Assembly: GCF_030611305.1 (NCBI RefSeq)
Contig: NZ_JAUWQB010000003.1
Location: 1 to 64,000, forward strand
Reading direction: 5' to 3'
Origin: Desulfobacula sp.
GTDB taxonomy: Bacteria; Desulfobacterota; Desulfobacteria; Desulfobacterales; Desulfobacteraceae
Length of the DNA stretch: 64,000 nt
How positions within the stretch are numbered: position 1 is the first letter of the stretch; each line of letters begins with the position of its first letter. The notes below the pieces were generated by a model, which was not told where the DNA came from, did not search any database, and saw only the letters and a program-made list of their open reading frames with translations. Made by a program: the position numbers and the translations under genes. Shown here piece after piece: positions 1-9,145 of the stretch.

Positions 1-2
1 GC

Positions 3-47
3 AAACGATATGAGCAAAAAAAAATTGAAAAATTGGGTGAAATTTAA
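3..47 (+). CDS. C-terminal tail of an unidentified gene cut by the window edge (partial)
   Basis: One plus-strand frame is open from the window edge to a TAA at 45-47 and reads as a charged, helical-looking tail of 14 residues ending in EKLGEI. The composition is compatible with a real protein terminus, but there is too little to identify it. The AT-rich sequence that follows to about position 235 shows no gene. A weak stem (134-140 with 157-163, ACCAGAA/TTCTGGT) lies downstream and lacks a T-run. Confidence 0.25.
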   Translation, partial: KRYEQKKIEKLGEI

Positions 48-235
48 TAGGGATATTATATTTCTGCTATATTTTGAATGGTTTCAACACCCTTTAATAT
101 AACCAACTGCGGAGCGGTTTAGTTCAATAAAGTACCAGAAGGAAATCAAAACTGTTTTCTGGTAAAAGTTGAAGACATAATACAAGTAATCTCAACTATT
201 GAATATTAGATTGTCTTTGCTTTTATTTTATACCT

Positions 236-1615
236 TTGGTAGCAAAGATAAAGCATCTCACAATCTGTAGTGGAGTCAATAACAAAGTGAATCAAAATAT
301 TGTTTATAAATATAGAGGTGGAGAAAAAAAATTGTTTGAAAGAGATCTTGACGCTCTCAACAAAAACTATTTTTGGGCACCGAATCATCTCGAATTAAAC
401 GATCCTTGTGAAACTGTAGTTTCAGATGAAATATTAAAAAATCAAGTTAATGCTGTACTAAAATTATCTCCCTCTAAAAAAATCGATACGAAGCATCTAT
501 ATTCGGCAATTGATAAAATGATGAAAAAAAGATCAGAGGTTGGGATTTACTCTTTATCATCGTCTTACAAACACGAGTTACTTTGGGCTCATTATGCTTA
601 TTCTCATAAAGGGTTTTGTATACAATATAACTTGGATTTACTAATCAAAAGAAACATATATCAGACACTCCATTTCGTCCCCGTAACATATAGAGATAAA
701 CCTCCAGATCTTACAGCTTTAGATATTTCAACAATAAAAAATGTTTTTAAAAAAATAGTTGGAACTAAGTCAACGCCTTGGAATTATGAAAAAGAGATTA
801 GAATTATAACAGATAAAATTGGAGAGAATGATTATGATTATTCTGCGGTGACAGGCATTTATTTTGGTCTCAGAATGCCCGACGAATATAAAGAAAAGAT
901 GATGAACTTGTTAAAAGGGCGTGGCATAAAATATTATCAAATGTTTTTAAAAGATAGATCTTATCAATTCATAGCCCAGCCGTTAACAGATAAATATAAA
1001 AAAATTCAACCGTATCTATATCAAATTTCGCAAGAAACAGAAAAAATAGAATATAAAATTTCAAAGAAAGAATATGCTCAATTTGCTAAAAAAGGAACTA
1101 TTGAGATACAATTAGAGCAGAAAATTACCGAAACCCAGCTCCAAAAAATAGCCTTAGATTTAAAAAACAAAATATTTCGGAAATCAAAAAGGGTATTCAT
1201 GTCATATTTTTTGCCTGAAATGATGAATGGTGAAACTTGGGCAACGACCCACTTTGAATCAGGCAATTATACTATTAGGATATTGGGATTTACTATTGAG
1301 CAAGAAATAGAATTACAAAACAACTTTGAAGGGGATACTCAAAATATAATCGGCCAATGGATTGACACTTCCCCACATGTTAATCATGGATTAACTCTTT
1401 TTGAAAAAGAAAATAATTTGTTTTTAGAAAGAAAATTCACAAATGGAAGCAGTTCAATTACTGAGATGAAATCTTCTGAAATTGATGGGTGGGTTCGGTA
1501 TGACGATATTGAAGATAATGCACACGGTGAGTATTTTACTGTTGATGGCGATGGTGTTCTTCACTATTTTTCATCCGAAGAAGAGTTTATGAGTTTAAAG
1601 CCCTATAAATCTTAG
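236..1615 (+). CDS. DUF2971 domain protein
   Basis: The 459-residue product has the DUF2971 signature: a VYKYRG block near residue 24, an aromatic block followed by LNDPCE around residue 55, and LWAHYA..HKGFCIQY near residue 117, matching the family pattern WAHYA..H.G.C. The function of DUF2971 is not established; members are often found in accessory regions and near defence genes. The C-terminal half (about residues 250-459) lies outside the recognisable domain and I cannot assign it. The start is uncertain: TTG at 236 has no visible Shine-Dalgarno sequence, whereas GTG at 287 is preceded by GGAG at 11 bases and would put the KYR motif close to the N-terminus, as is usual in the family. The gene is clearly more AT-rich than the metabolic genes downstream, which suggests transfer. 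Confidence 0.75.
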   Translation: MVAKIKHLTICSGVNNKVNQNIVYKYRGGEKKLFERDLDALNKNYFWAPNHLELNDPCETVVSDEILKNQVNAVLKLSPSKKIDTKHLYSAIDKMMKKRSEVGIYSLSSSYKHELLWAHYAYSHKGFCIQYNLDLLIKRNIYQTLHFVPVTYRDKPPDLTALDISTIKNVFKKIVGTKSTPWNYEKEIRIITDKIGENDYDYSAVTGIYFGLRMPDEYKEKMMNLLKGRGIKYYQMFLKDRSYQFIAQPLTDKYKKIQPYLYQISQETEKIEYKISKKEYAQFAKKGTIEIQLEQKITETQLQKIALDLKNKIFRKSKRVFMSYFLPEMMNGETWATTHFESGNYTIRILGFTIEQEIELQNNFEGDTQNIIGQWIDTSPHVNHGLTLFEKENNLFLERKFTNGSSSITEMKSSEIDGWVRYDDIEDNAHGEYFTVDGDGVLHYFSSEEEFMSLKPYKS

Positions 1616-1668
1616 TAGCTTTCTGCCAATTTCTTTCATAATTAAGTCAAAGGGTATCCTAATTGGAA

Positions 1669-1839
1669 TTGTCAGGAGACTTTCAAAATATCAACAATAC
1701 AATTTCTAATCTTGATTTTGTTTGTGATATCAGACAAGCCGAAAAGGAAAGCTTTAAAAGACGAGACTTCTGGTACGGTTCTGAGAGATTGATTAAGGGT
1801 GGGCAGCCATCAGAAAATATTAAAAAAAGTCTGGAATGA
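1669..1839 (+). CDS. Small open frame (56 aa) overlapping the next gene
   Basis: A frame with TTG starts at 1663 or 1669 runs to TGA at 1837-1839 and overlaps the next gene's ATG in an ATGA arrangement, the classic translational-coupling overlap. The product is charged, with an aromatic-rich stretch (RRDFWYGSERL) in the middle. I do not recognise a family. It may be a real small protein coupled to the 84-residue gene, or the remnant 3' end of an older gene. No Shine-Dalgarno sequence is obvious ahead of either TTG. Confidence 0.3.
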   Translation: MSGDFQNINNTISNLDFVCDIRQAEKESFKRRDFWYGSERLIKGGQPSENIKKSLE

Positions 1840-2090
1840 TAATCGAAACCTCTGACGGCAGATCTATTAACACGGCAACAGACTTGGGGCCGGAAGAGCG
1901 GCATATCTTACAGAAATTAATGGCATGGGGCCCCATGGTTGAATCTTTGGACCAGTTCCGGGACATTAAGAAAAAGGGCCTGGCCAATGGATGGAACAAC
2001 TCGGGTCCTGTCCGTGAGAGCCGGGCCCTTTCACTGGTGGTCAAAGACCTTGAGGTTCAGATCCGCCAGAGGCTCAAACACCTGCCATGA
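1836..2090 (+). CDS. Small conserved-looking hypothetical protein (84 aa)
   Basis: This 84-residue soluble protein is acidic at the N-terminus and ends in a predicted amphipathic helix (VVKDLEVQIRQRL). It carries a central LGPEERHILQKLMAW segment and a GWNNSGPVRES segment that look like conserved-protein sequence rather than noise. Local GC content is much higher than in the preceding DUF2971 gene and matches the host-type genes downstream, which supports real coding. I know of no function. The ATG overlaps the stop of the 56-residue frame upstream. The 130 bases that follow contain broken frames (for example a start-less segment reading FQDIKDINSILDEVF up to a TAA near 2192), which may be a decayed neighbour. 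Confidence 0.55.
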   Translation: MIIETSDGRSINTATDLGPEERHILQKLMAWGPMVESLDQFRDIKKKGLANGWNNSGPVRESRALSLVVKDLEVQIRQRLKHLP

Positions 2091-2220
2091 CCGTTGACAC
2101 AAACCACTCAAGAATAATTATCCCAAGGAAAACTGCCATAAGCCTTCCAGGACATCAAGGATATCAATTCAATTCTTGATGAAGTTTTTTAAAGATCTGA
2201 GGGATCAAATCTATTACGTA

Positions 2221-2249
2221 TTGACAGATCTTTTTGTTTTTATTACGAT
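2221..2249 (+). promoter_or_regulatory. Sigma70-type promoter for the gcvT-glyA fusion gene
   Basis: A perfect -35 hexamer TTGACA (2221-2226) is followed after 17 bases by TACGAT (2244-2249, four of six matches to TATAAT). It lies about 65 bases ahead of the ATG at 2315. An alternative TATAAT at 2259-2264 has no good -35. The short leader leaves no room for a glycine riboswitch. Confidence 0.5.
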
Positions 2250-2314
2250 TTTTTTTGTTATAATTAATATTAGCTGTTTTGCCTGAAACCATTATTTTAT
2301 TTAGAGAGAATCTT

Positions 2315-4966
2315 ATGAGCGAACTTCTAAAAACCGTATTTTTTAATAAACACCAGGATCTTGATGCAAAAATTGTAGAATTCGGGGGCTGGGAAATGCC
2401 CATACAATATCCTGCCGGCATCATTAATGAACATATGACAACCCGTAAAAAAGCCGGCATCTTTGATGTTTCGCACATGGGAAGACTGTTTTTCAAAGGC
2501 AAAGACACACTGCCTTTTTTACAACACGTTTTGACCAACAATGCCATGGCCCTGGAATTAGGTGAAAGCCAGTATACACTGATCCAGAATGAAAACGGAG
2601 GGGCTATTGATGATGCGTATCTATACCGGTTTAAATCCGATGAGTATCTGCTTGTGGTCAATGCTTCAAACCGGAAGAAAGATGTGGCCCACTTTGAAAA
2701 GCATCTAAAGCTGTTTCAGGATATTGAAATGGTTGACAGAACCTTTGATATGGCCATGATTTCCTTGCAGGGCCCACTTTCCAAATCTATTATCGAAGAG
2801 ATTGTTACGGGAGGAGTTCTGCCAGAACCTGCCCGGAACTGTTTGAGCATTGTAGATATCAGCGGCGTTGAAACCTGCCTTGCCAGAACCGGCTACACAG
2901 GTGAACCCCTGGGATTTGAATTCTTTATAGAGAACGAACATGCCGTTTTTATCTGGAATCTCTTAATGGAAAAAGGGGCTGTGCCGATCGGGCTTGGTGC
3001 AAGAGACACTTTGAGGCTTGAAGCAGGTCTGCCCTTATACGGTCATGAATTGGGTGTGGATCATGATGGCAATGAAATCCCTCTATTTGCATCCAAATTA
3101 TCCAAATTTGCTGTCAGTTTCTCACCGCTTAAAGGGAATTTTATTGGAAAAGATGCTCTTTACCAACAATATTTTGCGTTTAAAAATATTATGGATCAGA
3201 AATTTGAAAATATTTCCCATTTGCCAAAAATAGTCATGCCCCTTGCCATCACCGGAAAAGGGATAGCACGAGAAGGATACAAGGTATTTTCAAAAGACAG
3301 ACACGTGGGATATATTACGTCCGGAACCATGATCCCGTATCAGGAACCTGAAGGAAGCGGGCTGAATTCTGAATTTAAAGAAGATCCTAAAAGAAGAGCC
3401 GTTTCCCTGGCTTTGGTTAACAGCAGTATTCTTGAAGGAGAAACCCTTGAAATACAAATCAGGAAAAAACGGTGTGAAAGTATTGTTGTTCCCTATCACA
3501 TGAGTTCGGAAGCACCGCCTTTTGTCAGGTCCATTCCCCATGATCAATTAAGATCTGTAAAACAGACAGGAGATGACGAAAACTATCCTAAACTTGCGCG
3601 GCAACTGGTATCAAAAGCGTTAAACAATCATACCTGGCGTCAGAAAGAGTGCATCAACCTGATCCCGTCGGAAATGAGCCAATCGTACCTGTCAAGACTC
3701 TTATCCATCAGCGACCCTGTAAACCGGTATGCAGAACATAAAGAGATTAAGGCCTTCTTTGGAGAAGATGTTTTTTATTACCAGGGAACCGAATTTATCC
3801 GGGAGGTTGAACATCTTATAAACAGGGAATTCCAGACTTTCTTGGGATGCCAAAATATCGAATCAAGGGTCATTTCCGGTCAAATGGCCAATACAGCTTT
3901 TTTCAGTGCGCTTGTGGATTTTCTCAACCGGACTGACAGGAAAAATGAGCAGAGAAGAATCCGTAAAATCATAAACAACCATATTATTAAGGGGGGGCAC
4001 TTAAGTGCACAACCCATGGGAGCGCTTCGTGATTTTGTGGCAAGAGATCCCAAGACAGAAAAACCAGCCGTTATTAATTTTCCGGTATTAAAAGACAACC
4101 CTTATAAAATTGATATTCAAGCCTGTAAGGCCATCATTAAAGAGCACCGGCCCGAGCTGGTCATTCTTGGCAAAAGCATGATTCTCCACAAAGAACCGGT
4201 AGCCGAAATCCGTAAACTGGTGGATGAATTTTCCCCGAGTTGTCTCGTGATGTATGACATGGCCCATGTATTGGGACTCTATGGTCCACATTTCCAGGAG
4301 CCGTTAAAAGAAGGCGCTCATATCGTAACAGGGTCTACCCATAAAACCTATTTCGGTACCCAGCGCGGGGTTATTGCATCTGATTTCAATGAAGAGGACC
4401 TGGAATATGGGCTCTGGGAAGCAATCCAGAGAAGAACGTTTCCGGGAAGCGTCAGCAACCATCACCTGGGTACCATGACAGGTCTATTATTTTCCGCCTA
4501 TGAAATGAATCATTTTAAGGAAGACTATCAGAAAGCCGTCATTTCAAATGCCAAAGCTTTTGCCGGGGCATTAAAGGAACAAGGCCTGGATGTGGCGGGT
4601 GATCCTGATATCTCTTTTACCGACACCCACCAGGTAATTCTGAATGTCGGCTATGGGAAAGGGGCAAAAATAGCCAAAGACCTTGAAGAAAATAATATCA
4701 TTGTCAACTATCAGGCAACTCCTGTTGAAGAAGGTTTTACGGCATCAGGAGCGCTTCGGATGGGGGTGTCTGAAATGACACGGTTTGGCATGAAAGAAAA
4801 AGACTTTGAAGTGCTTGCGATGTTAATGGCAGATCTCATTAAAAACAGATCTATCATAAAAGATGAAATCATAAAATTCAGGGAAACATTTGTTGATATG
4901 CAATTTTGTTTCAAAGAATCAGAGGTTCAGGATGAGATGACATCTTTGTTGGGTTCTTTTAAATAA
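2315..4966 (+). CDS. Aminomethyltransferase (GcvT) fused to serine hydroxymethyltransferase-like domain
   Basis: The 883-residue protein joins two one-carbon enzymes. Residues 1 to about 370 are GcvT-like (FGGWEMP, GIFDVSHMG, the TGYTGEPLGFE motif, GLGARDTLRLEAGLPLYGHE), which normally takes the aminomethyl group from H-protein to tetrahydrofolate. Residues from about 430 to the end resemble serine hydroxymethyltransferase: SGQMANTAFFSAL, MYDMAHVLGL (the Asp that contacts the PLP ring), GSTHKTYFG (the PLP lysine) and LRMGVSEMTRFGM. The SHMT half is divergent from bacterial GlyA. A fusion would couple glycine-derived methylene-THF directly to serine synthesis or the reverse, in the cytoplasm. 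No gcvH or gcvP is present here. The ATG at 2315 was chosen over an upstream in-frame start at 2279 because it opens with the canonical GcvT N-terminus and follows AGAGAGAA. Confidence 0.85.
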   Translation: MSELLKTVFFNKHQDLDAKIVEFGGWEMPIQYPAGIINEHMTTRKKAGIFDVSHMGRLFFKGKDTLPFLQHVLTNNAMALELGESQYTLIQNENGGAIDDAYLYRFKSDEYLLVVNASNRKKDVAHFEKHLKLFQDIEMVDRTFDMAMISLQGPLSKSIIEEIVTGGVLPEPARNCLSIVDISGVETCLARTGYTGEPLGFEFFIENEHAVFIWNLLMEKGAVPIGLGARDTLRLEAGLPLYGHELGVDHDGNEIPLFASKLSKFAVSFSPLKGNFIGKDALYQQYFAFKNIMDQKFENISHLPKIVMPLAITGKGIAREGYKVFSKDRHVGYITSGTMIPYQEPEGSGLNSEFKEDPKRRAVSLALVNSSILEGETLEIQIRKKRCESIVVPYHMSSEAPPFVRSIPHDQLRSVKQTGDDENYPKLARQLVSKALNNHTWRQKECINLIPSEMSQSYLSRLLSISDPVNRYAEHKEIKAFFGEDVFYYQGTEFIREVEHLINREFQTFLGCQNIESRVISGQMANTAFFSALVDFLNRTDRKNEQRRIRKIINNHIIKGGHLSAQPMGALRDFVARDPKTEKPAVINFPVLKDNPYKIDIQACKAIIKEHRPELVILGKSMILHKEPVAEIRKLVDEFSPSCLVMYDMAHVLGLYGPHFQEPLKEGAHIVTGSTHKTYFGTQRGVIASDFNEEDLEYGLWEAIQRRTFPGSVSNHHLGTMTGLLFSAYEMNHFKEDYQKAVISNAKAFAGALKEQGLDVAGDPDISFTDTHQVILNVGYGKGAKIAKDLEENNIIVNYQATPVEEGFTASGALRMGVSEMTRFGMKEKDFEVLAMLMADLIKNRSIIKDEIIKFRETFVDMQFCFKESEVQDEMTSLLGSFK

Positions 4967-5560
4967 CTATTTCCCAAGTGTATGACAAATCTCCACGGCA
5001 AGGGCATAGATAATATCTAACGGCAAATGCTGTTCTATTGTCCTGTCAAACAAAAGTCTTGCTTCGCTTGGGAAATCCTCATCACCCTGCCAGTACAATA
5101 CGGCAACCGGGATAGTCGGTGTAATCTGAAATAAAAAGGAGGCATCTGCCAATTCAATGGGAATTCCGCCTGATTTTTCACTTTCTTTTTTAAAAAGATC
5201 TATATTATCCCCAAACCGGCCTGTAATCAAATCCGCAGGAATGGTATGCGGGCCTCTGAAAAACGCAGCCCCTCCCGGGATATCTTTTTCAGACACCCAG
5301 ACCCCTGAAGGAGGTATGTTCTTTGATTTCATCAGATAATACAAAATAAATAAATACAAACAATTATGATGGGTTTTTAACCCTGGCCCTTCAGGTCGGA
5401 CTTCATATTTATTTAAATCAACACAATACTTGTGCCCCCATATATTTACAAAATATTGCTCCCCGGTTTTATCAAATCTACAGCCAGTTCTTGAAACAAC
5501 CTCTTCAGGATCACAGGATTTAAGGTCCAAAAAATTAGTTCTATCGATATCTTCACTCAT
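4967..5560 (-). CDS. DUF3786 domain protein
   Basis: The 197-residue soluble protein matches the DUF3786 family found mainly in strict anaerobes (Desulfobacterota, Clostridia). Family-like features are the HHNCLYLFILYYLMKSK segment, SEKDIPGGAAFFRGPH, and IPVAVLYWQGDEDFPSEARLLFD near the C-terminus. The family's function is unknown; several members lie near corrinoid or one-carbon metabolism genes, so the adjacent convergent GcvT-SHMT gene may be relevant. A strong GGGGATGAT precedes the ATG. The stop abuts the stop of the upstream convergent gene without an intervening terminator. Confidence 0.8.
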   Translation of the reverse strand: MSEDIDRTNFLDLKSCDPEEVVSRTGCRFDKTGEQYFVNIWGHKYCVDLNKYEVRPEGPGLKTHHNCLYLFILYYLMKSKNIPPSGVWVSEKDIPGGAAFFRGPHTIPADLITGRFGDNIDLFKKESEKSGGIPIELADASFLFQITPTIPVAVLYWQGDEDFPSEARLLFDRTIEQHLPLDIIYALAVEICHTLGK

Positions 5561-5637
5561 ATCATCCCCTTATCAAAACAACACGCCTCACCCTTATTTC
5601 AAGTCCTTTAAAATAAAAACTCCCATATCCATAGTTT

Positions 5638-6090
5638 TTAAGATTGTTTCCCAGTCATTTCATCAATGACAACTTTTATTACAAGCGTTTTTTCAAGCGT
5701 ATCATCAGGATATTCAAATGTCCTGTCTGAATACTGTGACATAATAATATTTAATGCTTTTTTCTTTTCATTTGAATCTTCCAGCAATTGAGCCTTGCCT
5801 GATCCAATCACACTTTTATATTCAACTCCCCAGTCGCAGGCCAGCTTCGCCTTTTTAAGCCGAATAAGCTGATCAACCTCAAAACAGACATTGGGATTTT
5901 TTTTAATCAAATCAATCTTCCGCCCCTCCTTTGCACTGTGAAAAAAAAGGCATGCATCACGGTATCCAAAATTCATCGGAACCATATAGGGTTTATCACC
6001 ATCCACCATTGCCAGGCGACAGACATTGCTTTCCTGTAAAATTTTTTCAATCTCTTTTGAGTCTGTAATTGCTTTTTCTTTTCTTCTCAT
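5638..6090 (-). CDS. Pyridoxamine 5'-phosphate oxidase-like flavin-binding protein
   Basis: The 150-residue product has the split-barrel flavin-binding layout of the PNPOx-like/NimA group: SNVCRLAMVDGDKPYMVPMN near residue 20 for the first strands, then LFFHSAKEGRKIDLIKKNPNVCFEVD. Such proteins bind FMN or F420-like cofactors or haem and often act as small reductases or detoxifying proteins; the substrate cannot be told from sequence. The ATG overlaps the stop of the PHP gene by four bases, so the two are translationally coupled. Confidence 0.75.
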   Translation of the reverse strand: MRRKEKAITDSKEIEKILQESNVCRLAMVDGDKPYMVPMNFGYRDACLFFHSAKEGRKIDLIKKNPNVCFEVDQLIRLKKAKLACDWGVEYKSVIGSGKAQLLEDSNEKKKALNIIMSQYSDRTFEYPDDTLEKTLVIKVVIDEMTGKQS

Positions 6091-6995
6091 TCCAGTGCTT
6101 CCTTGAATAATTTAAATTCTGATTCTGATATACCCTTCACCCCTATGGGGCGCTCTGTTTCATCATGGCAGTCTGAGCCGCCGGTTTTTAATAGATGATA
6201 TTTTTTAGCCCAGGATGCCATCAAAACCTGGTGCTCTTTCGTATGACCGGGATAATAGACTTCCAGTCCATGAATACCCGCTTCAATAAATTCCGGCAAA
6301 ATTCTTTGAACAATTTCCAGGGGGGGCAGAACTTCTTTATAATGCCCTTTACCCGGGAAAGACCCGGCTGCCGGATGGGCCAGGACTGCAACAATCTTAT
6401 TTTCCCGGATAAAATCAATCACCGCTTCTAATTTTATCCCCGAAGGAAGGTAAGCCGGACTGTCATTTCCAATAATTGAATTGACGGTATCGGCATCGGT
6501 AATTCCAAAGCATTCCTTCAATGCAATGGCAAAGTGACGTCTTGTGGCATTATCACTTAATGCGGCAATATCTTCCAATTCTAAATTTCTTTTTAATAAA
6601 GCTGTTTTTCCTTCCGGTCCGAAAAATTTATTGATTTTATCAACCCTTGCCCTTACAAGTTTTTCTCCCCTTCCCCGTGCCAGAATATTCTGAAATCCTT
6701 TTATAAATTGATTGTCCAAAAGTCTGCCTACCGGAAAATAACATAAGAGATGCAGTGTTCCTGTAAAGTATGACCGTTTAAACCGAATAGAGACTTCAAC
6801 ACCACAAATTACCTCAATATTATATTTTTTTCCTGCTGCCACTGCATTTTTCAACCCTTCCAGCGTATCATGATCCGTGATCCCAATTGCCTTTATTCCA
6901 AGGGCTTTTGCCTGTTCAACCATCTGATCGGGCGTAAAATCTCCATCAGATGCTGTGGTATGATTGTGTAAATCCGCAAATATTTTTTGAGTCAT
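6087..6995 (-). CDS. PHP-domain metal-dependent phosphoesterase
   Basis: The 302-residue protein has the metal-ligand set of the PHP family (COG0613): DLHNHTTASDG at the N-terminus, GITDHDTLEG near residue 40, CGVEVS near residue 65, LAHPAA near residue 205 and GGSDCHDETERP near the C-terminus. Relatives such as YciV/RnaM (RNase AM) hydrolyse 3',5'-nucleoside bisphosphates or short RNA; that role is an inference. AAAGGAAACAG precedes the ATG. It forms a two-gene operon with the flavin protein downstream. Confidence 0.85.
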   Translation of the reverse strand: MTQKIFADLHNHTTASDGDFTPDQMVEQAKALGIKAIGITDHDTLEGLKNAVAAGKKYNIEVICGVEVSIRFKRSYFTGTLHLLCYFPVGRLLDNQFIKGFQNILARGRGEKLVRARVDKINKFFGPEGKTALLKRNLELEDIAALSDNATRRHFAIALKECFGITDADTVNSIIGNDSPAYLPSGIKLEAVIDFIRENKIVAVLAHPAAGSFPGKGHYKEVLPPLEIVQRILPEFIEAGIHGLEVYYPGHTKEHQVLMASWAKKYHLLKTGGSDCHDETERPIGVKGISESEFKLFKEALE

Positions 6996-7177
6996 CTGTT
7001 TCCTTTAACCGGCCAGGCACCAGTAATTTATTCATGTACCTGATTTTTATACCGGTTATCATAAAAACACAATCTAACTTTTTTTGAAAAAAAATAAGAT
7101 ATATTTAATTTTTATAAATTTAATGGTAGAAAAGAGAAAGCTCTTTTAATAACGTTAATTTGGAGATGATAATTAAA

Positions 7178-9136
7178 ATGCTTAAAACCGGTAATGATAT
7201 AGATATTATTAATGAACTTGGAAAAGTGGATTCCGAAGAGAGTGCCAAAGCCGTATTTAAACAATATATGGATGATGAGCAATTGACCCGGATTTTAAAA
7301 ATCAAACACCCCGAAGTCTTAAAAAGAATTGCCGATTCAATTGTTCTTTGCAATCCTTCTTCTGTTTTTGTCAATACGGGATCATTCGAAGACAGGGAAT
7401 TTATCAAAAATCTTGCCCTTGAAAAAAAGGAGGAAAGCTCTCTTGCCATGGAAGGGCATACCATTCATTATGACCTGGCCTCCGAACAAGGCAGAATCGT
7501 TGACAGAACCTATTATATCGCAAACCCGGAAGATCATGTCAGTTCTCTTGCCAACCGGATGGACAGACCGACTGCCCTTGAACAAGTCAAATCCAATATG
7601 ACGGATATCATGAAAGATTTGACCATGATTATTGGATTTTACATAAGAGGTCCTGTCGGGTCTCCCGTATCAAATCCGGCTTTGGAAATCACAAGTTCCA
7701 CCTATGTTGCCCATAGTGCGGAACTGCTTTACAGGAATGCCTATGCTGATTTTGATAAAGAAGTAGAAACCCTTGGTCATTTCTTTACAAATGTTCACAG
7801 TGAAGGCCTGAACAGAACCCAGGATCTGCCCGATGCAAGGGTTTTCATGGATCGAAAATTCAAGACCACCTATAGCTGGAAATGTACCTATGCCGGCAAC
7901 ACCCTGCTGCTTAAGAAAGGAAATCATCGATTTGCCGTGGATAAGGCTGTTTATGAGAATCTGGGGCAAGAATTGTCCGAGCACATGTTTATCACTGGAA
8001 TTCATGGGCCGAATGATCGTATGACCTGGATTGCAGGTGCCGCTCCCAGCGGATGCGGGAAAACAACCACTGCCATGGCAGGAAATGTATTTATTGGTGA
8101 TGATCTTGCCCAGATGTGGATCGCAGATGACGGCAGTATCCGGTCCATCAATCCGGAATGCGGAATTTTCGGCATTGTTGAAGATGTCAATCTTGAGGGT
8201 GATCCGCTGCTGATGAAAGTGTTAAGGCAGCCCGGATGCGAAGTAATATGGTCCAATGTACTCATTGATGGAAACAAGGTACCCCATTGGGTGGGAAACA
8301 ATGAAGACCATCCGGACAAAGGCTTCAATTTTCAGGGTGACTGGCATAAAGGAAAAACCGATGAAAACGGCAAAGCCATCCCCTTATCCCATTCCAATTC
8401 GCGTTGCACATTAAGGTCTGATTCACTTGACAATTACTCTGGGGAAGCAGAAAATCCCGAAGGTGCCCTGACAAGAATATTTACATACAGTGGAAGGGAT
8501 GCCGACACCATGCCGCCGGTCTGGGCGGCCAAAAGTTCCGATGCCGGGGTTGTCATTGGGGCCTGCATTGTTTCAGCAGCCACTGCCACTGAAGTCGGTG
8601 TAACAGGTGTTAAAAGAGCACCCTGGGCCAATGCACCCTTCATCCCGGGCTCCTTGGGGGATTACATGGATGCCCAGTTCAAATTCTTTGGAAATGATAA
8701 GATAAAAGAAGAATACAAGCCTGTGATGGCAGGTCTTAATTACTTTCTGACGGACAAGGCCCGTGGCGGGGATTCTTCTAAGCTTCTGGGAGAAAAAAGA
8801 GATGTAAAGGTGTGGCTTTCCTGGCTTGAACGATATGCCCACAATGAAATTGAATATATCTCAACACCCATTGGGAATCTTCCCAAATATGATGATCTGA
8901 AATCATTGTTTAAACAAATTATAGATAAAGAATATACAAAAGAGCTTTATACAAAACAATTTTCCCTATATATGGATCATATTATCAAAAGGGTTGAACT
9001 CCAGCAGGAAGCATATTCTAAAGAAGAAGAAATCCCCCAGATCCTGTTTGATATATTGGCCGAACAGAAAAAGGAGCTGTCAGCACTAAAGGATGCTCAT
9101 GGCAGCATTATTTTACCGGATGTATTTATGGCATAG
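7178..9136 (+). CDS. pckG: Phosphoenolpyruvate carboxykinase (GTP type)
   Basis: This 652-residue enzyme interconverts oxaloacetate plus GTP with PEP, CO2 and GDP, linking the C4 pool to gluconeogenesis. The kinase loop is APSGCGKTTTAMAG (about residue 285) and the second metal/nucleotide region is GDDLAQMWI; NSRCTL and ESSYSG-like blocks follow, as in the GTP-dependent class rather than the shorter ATP type. The ATG at 7178 was chosen because GGAG lies 12 bases upstream; TTG at 7160 and ATG at 7166 overlap that site. A 7-bp hairpin AAAAGAG/CTCTTTT (7130-7147) lies in the leader just before the ribosome-binding site, of unknown importance. Confidence 0.9.
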   Translation: MLKTGNDIDIINELGKVDSEESAKAVFKQYMDDEQLTRILKIKHPEVLKRIADSIVLCNPSSVFVNTGSFEDREFIKNLALEKKEESSLAMEGHTIHYDLASEQGRIVDRTYYIANPEDHVSSLANRMDRPTALEQVKSNMTDIMKDLTMIIGFYIRGPVGSPVSNPALEITSSTYVAHSAELLYRNAYADFDKEVETLGHFFTNVHSEGLNRTQDLPDARVFMDRKFKTTYSWKCTYAGNTLLLKKGNHRFAVDKAVYENLGQELSEHMFITGIHGPNDRMTWIAGAAPSGCGKTTTAMAGNVFIGDDLAQMWIADDGSIRSINPECGIFGIVEDVNLEGDPLLMKVLRQPGCEVIWSNVLIDGNKVPHWVGNNEDHPDKGFNFQGDWHKGKTDENGKAIPLSHSNSRCTLRSDSLDNYSGEAENPEGALTRIFTYSGRDADTMPPVWAAKSSDAGVVIGACIVSAATATEVGVTGVKRAPWANAPFIPGSLGDYMDAQFKFFGNDKIKEEYKPVMAGLNYFLTDKARGGDSSKLLGEKRDVKVWLSWLERYAHNEIEYISTPIGNLPKYDDLKSLFKQIIDKEYTKELYTKQFSLYMDHIIKRVELQQEAYSKEEEIPQILFDILAEQKKELSALKDAHGSIILPDVFMA

Positions 9137-9145
9137 AGAAACCCC

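Noticed and set aside
134-163. Stem ACCAGAA/TTCTGGT as terminator
   Set aside because: Seven base pairs, large loop and no T-run.
2091-2192. Suspected frameshifted gene remnant (readable segment FQDIKDINSILDEVF)
   Set aside because: Too short and broken by stops in all frames; kept only as a note beside the 84-residue gene.
2164-2661. Minus-strand frame over the start of gcvT
   Set aside because: Opposite-strand shadow with low-complexity Asn/Lys start and Ser-rich body.
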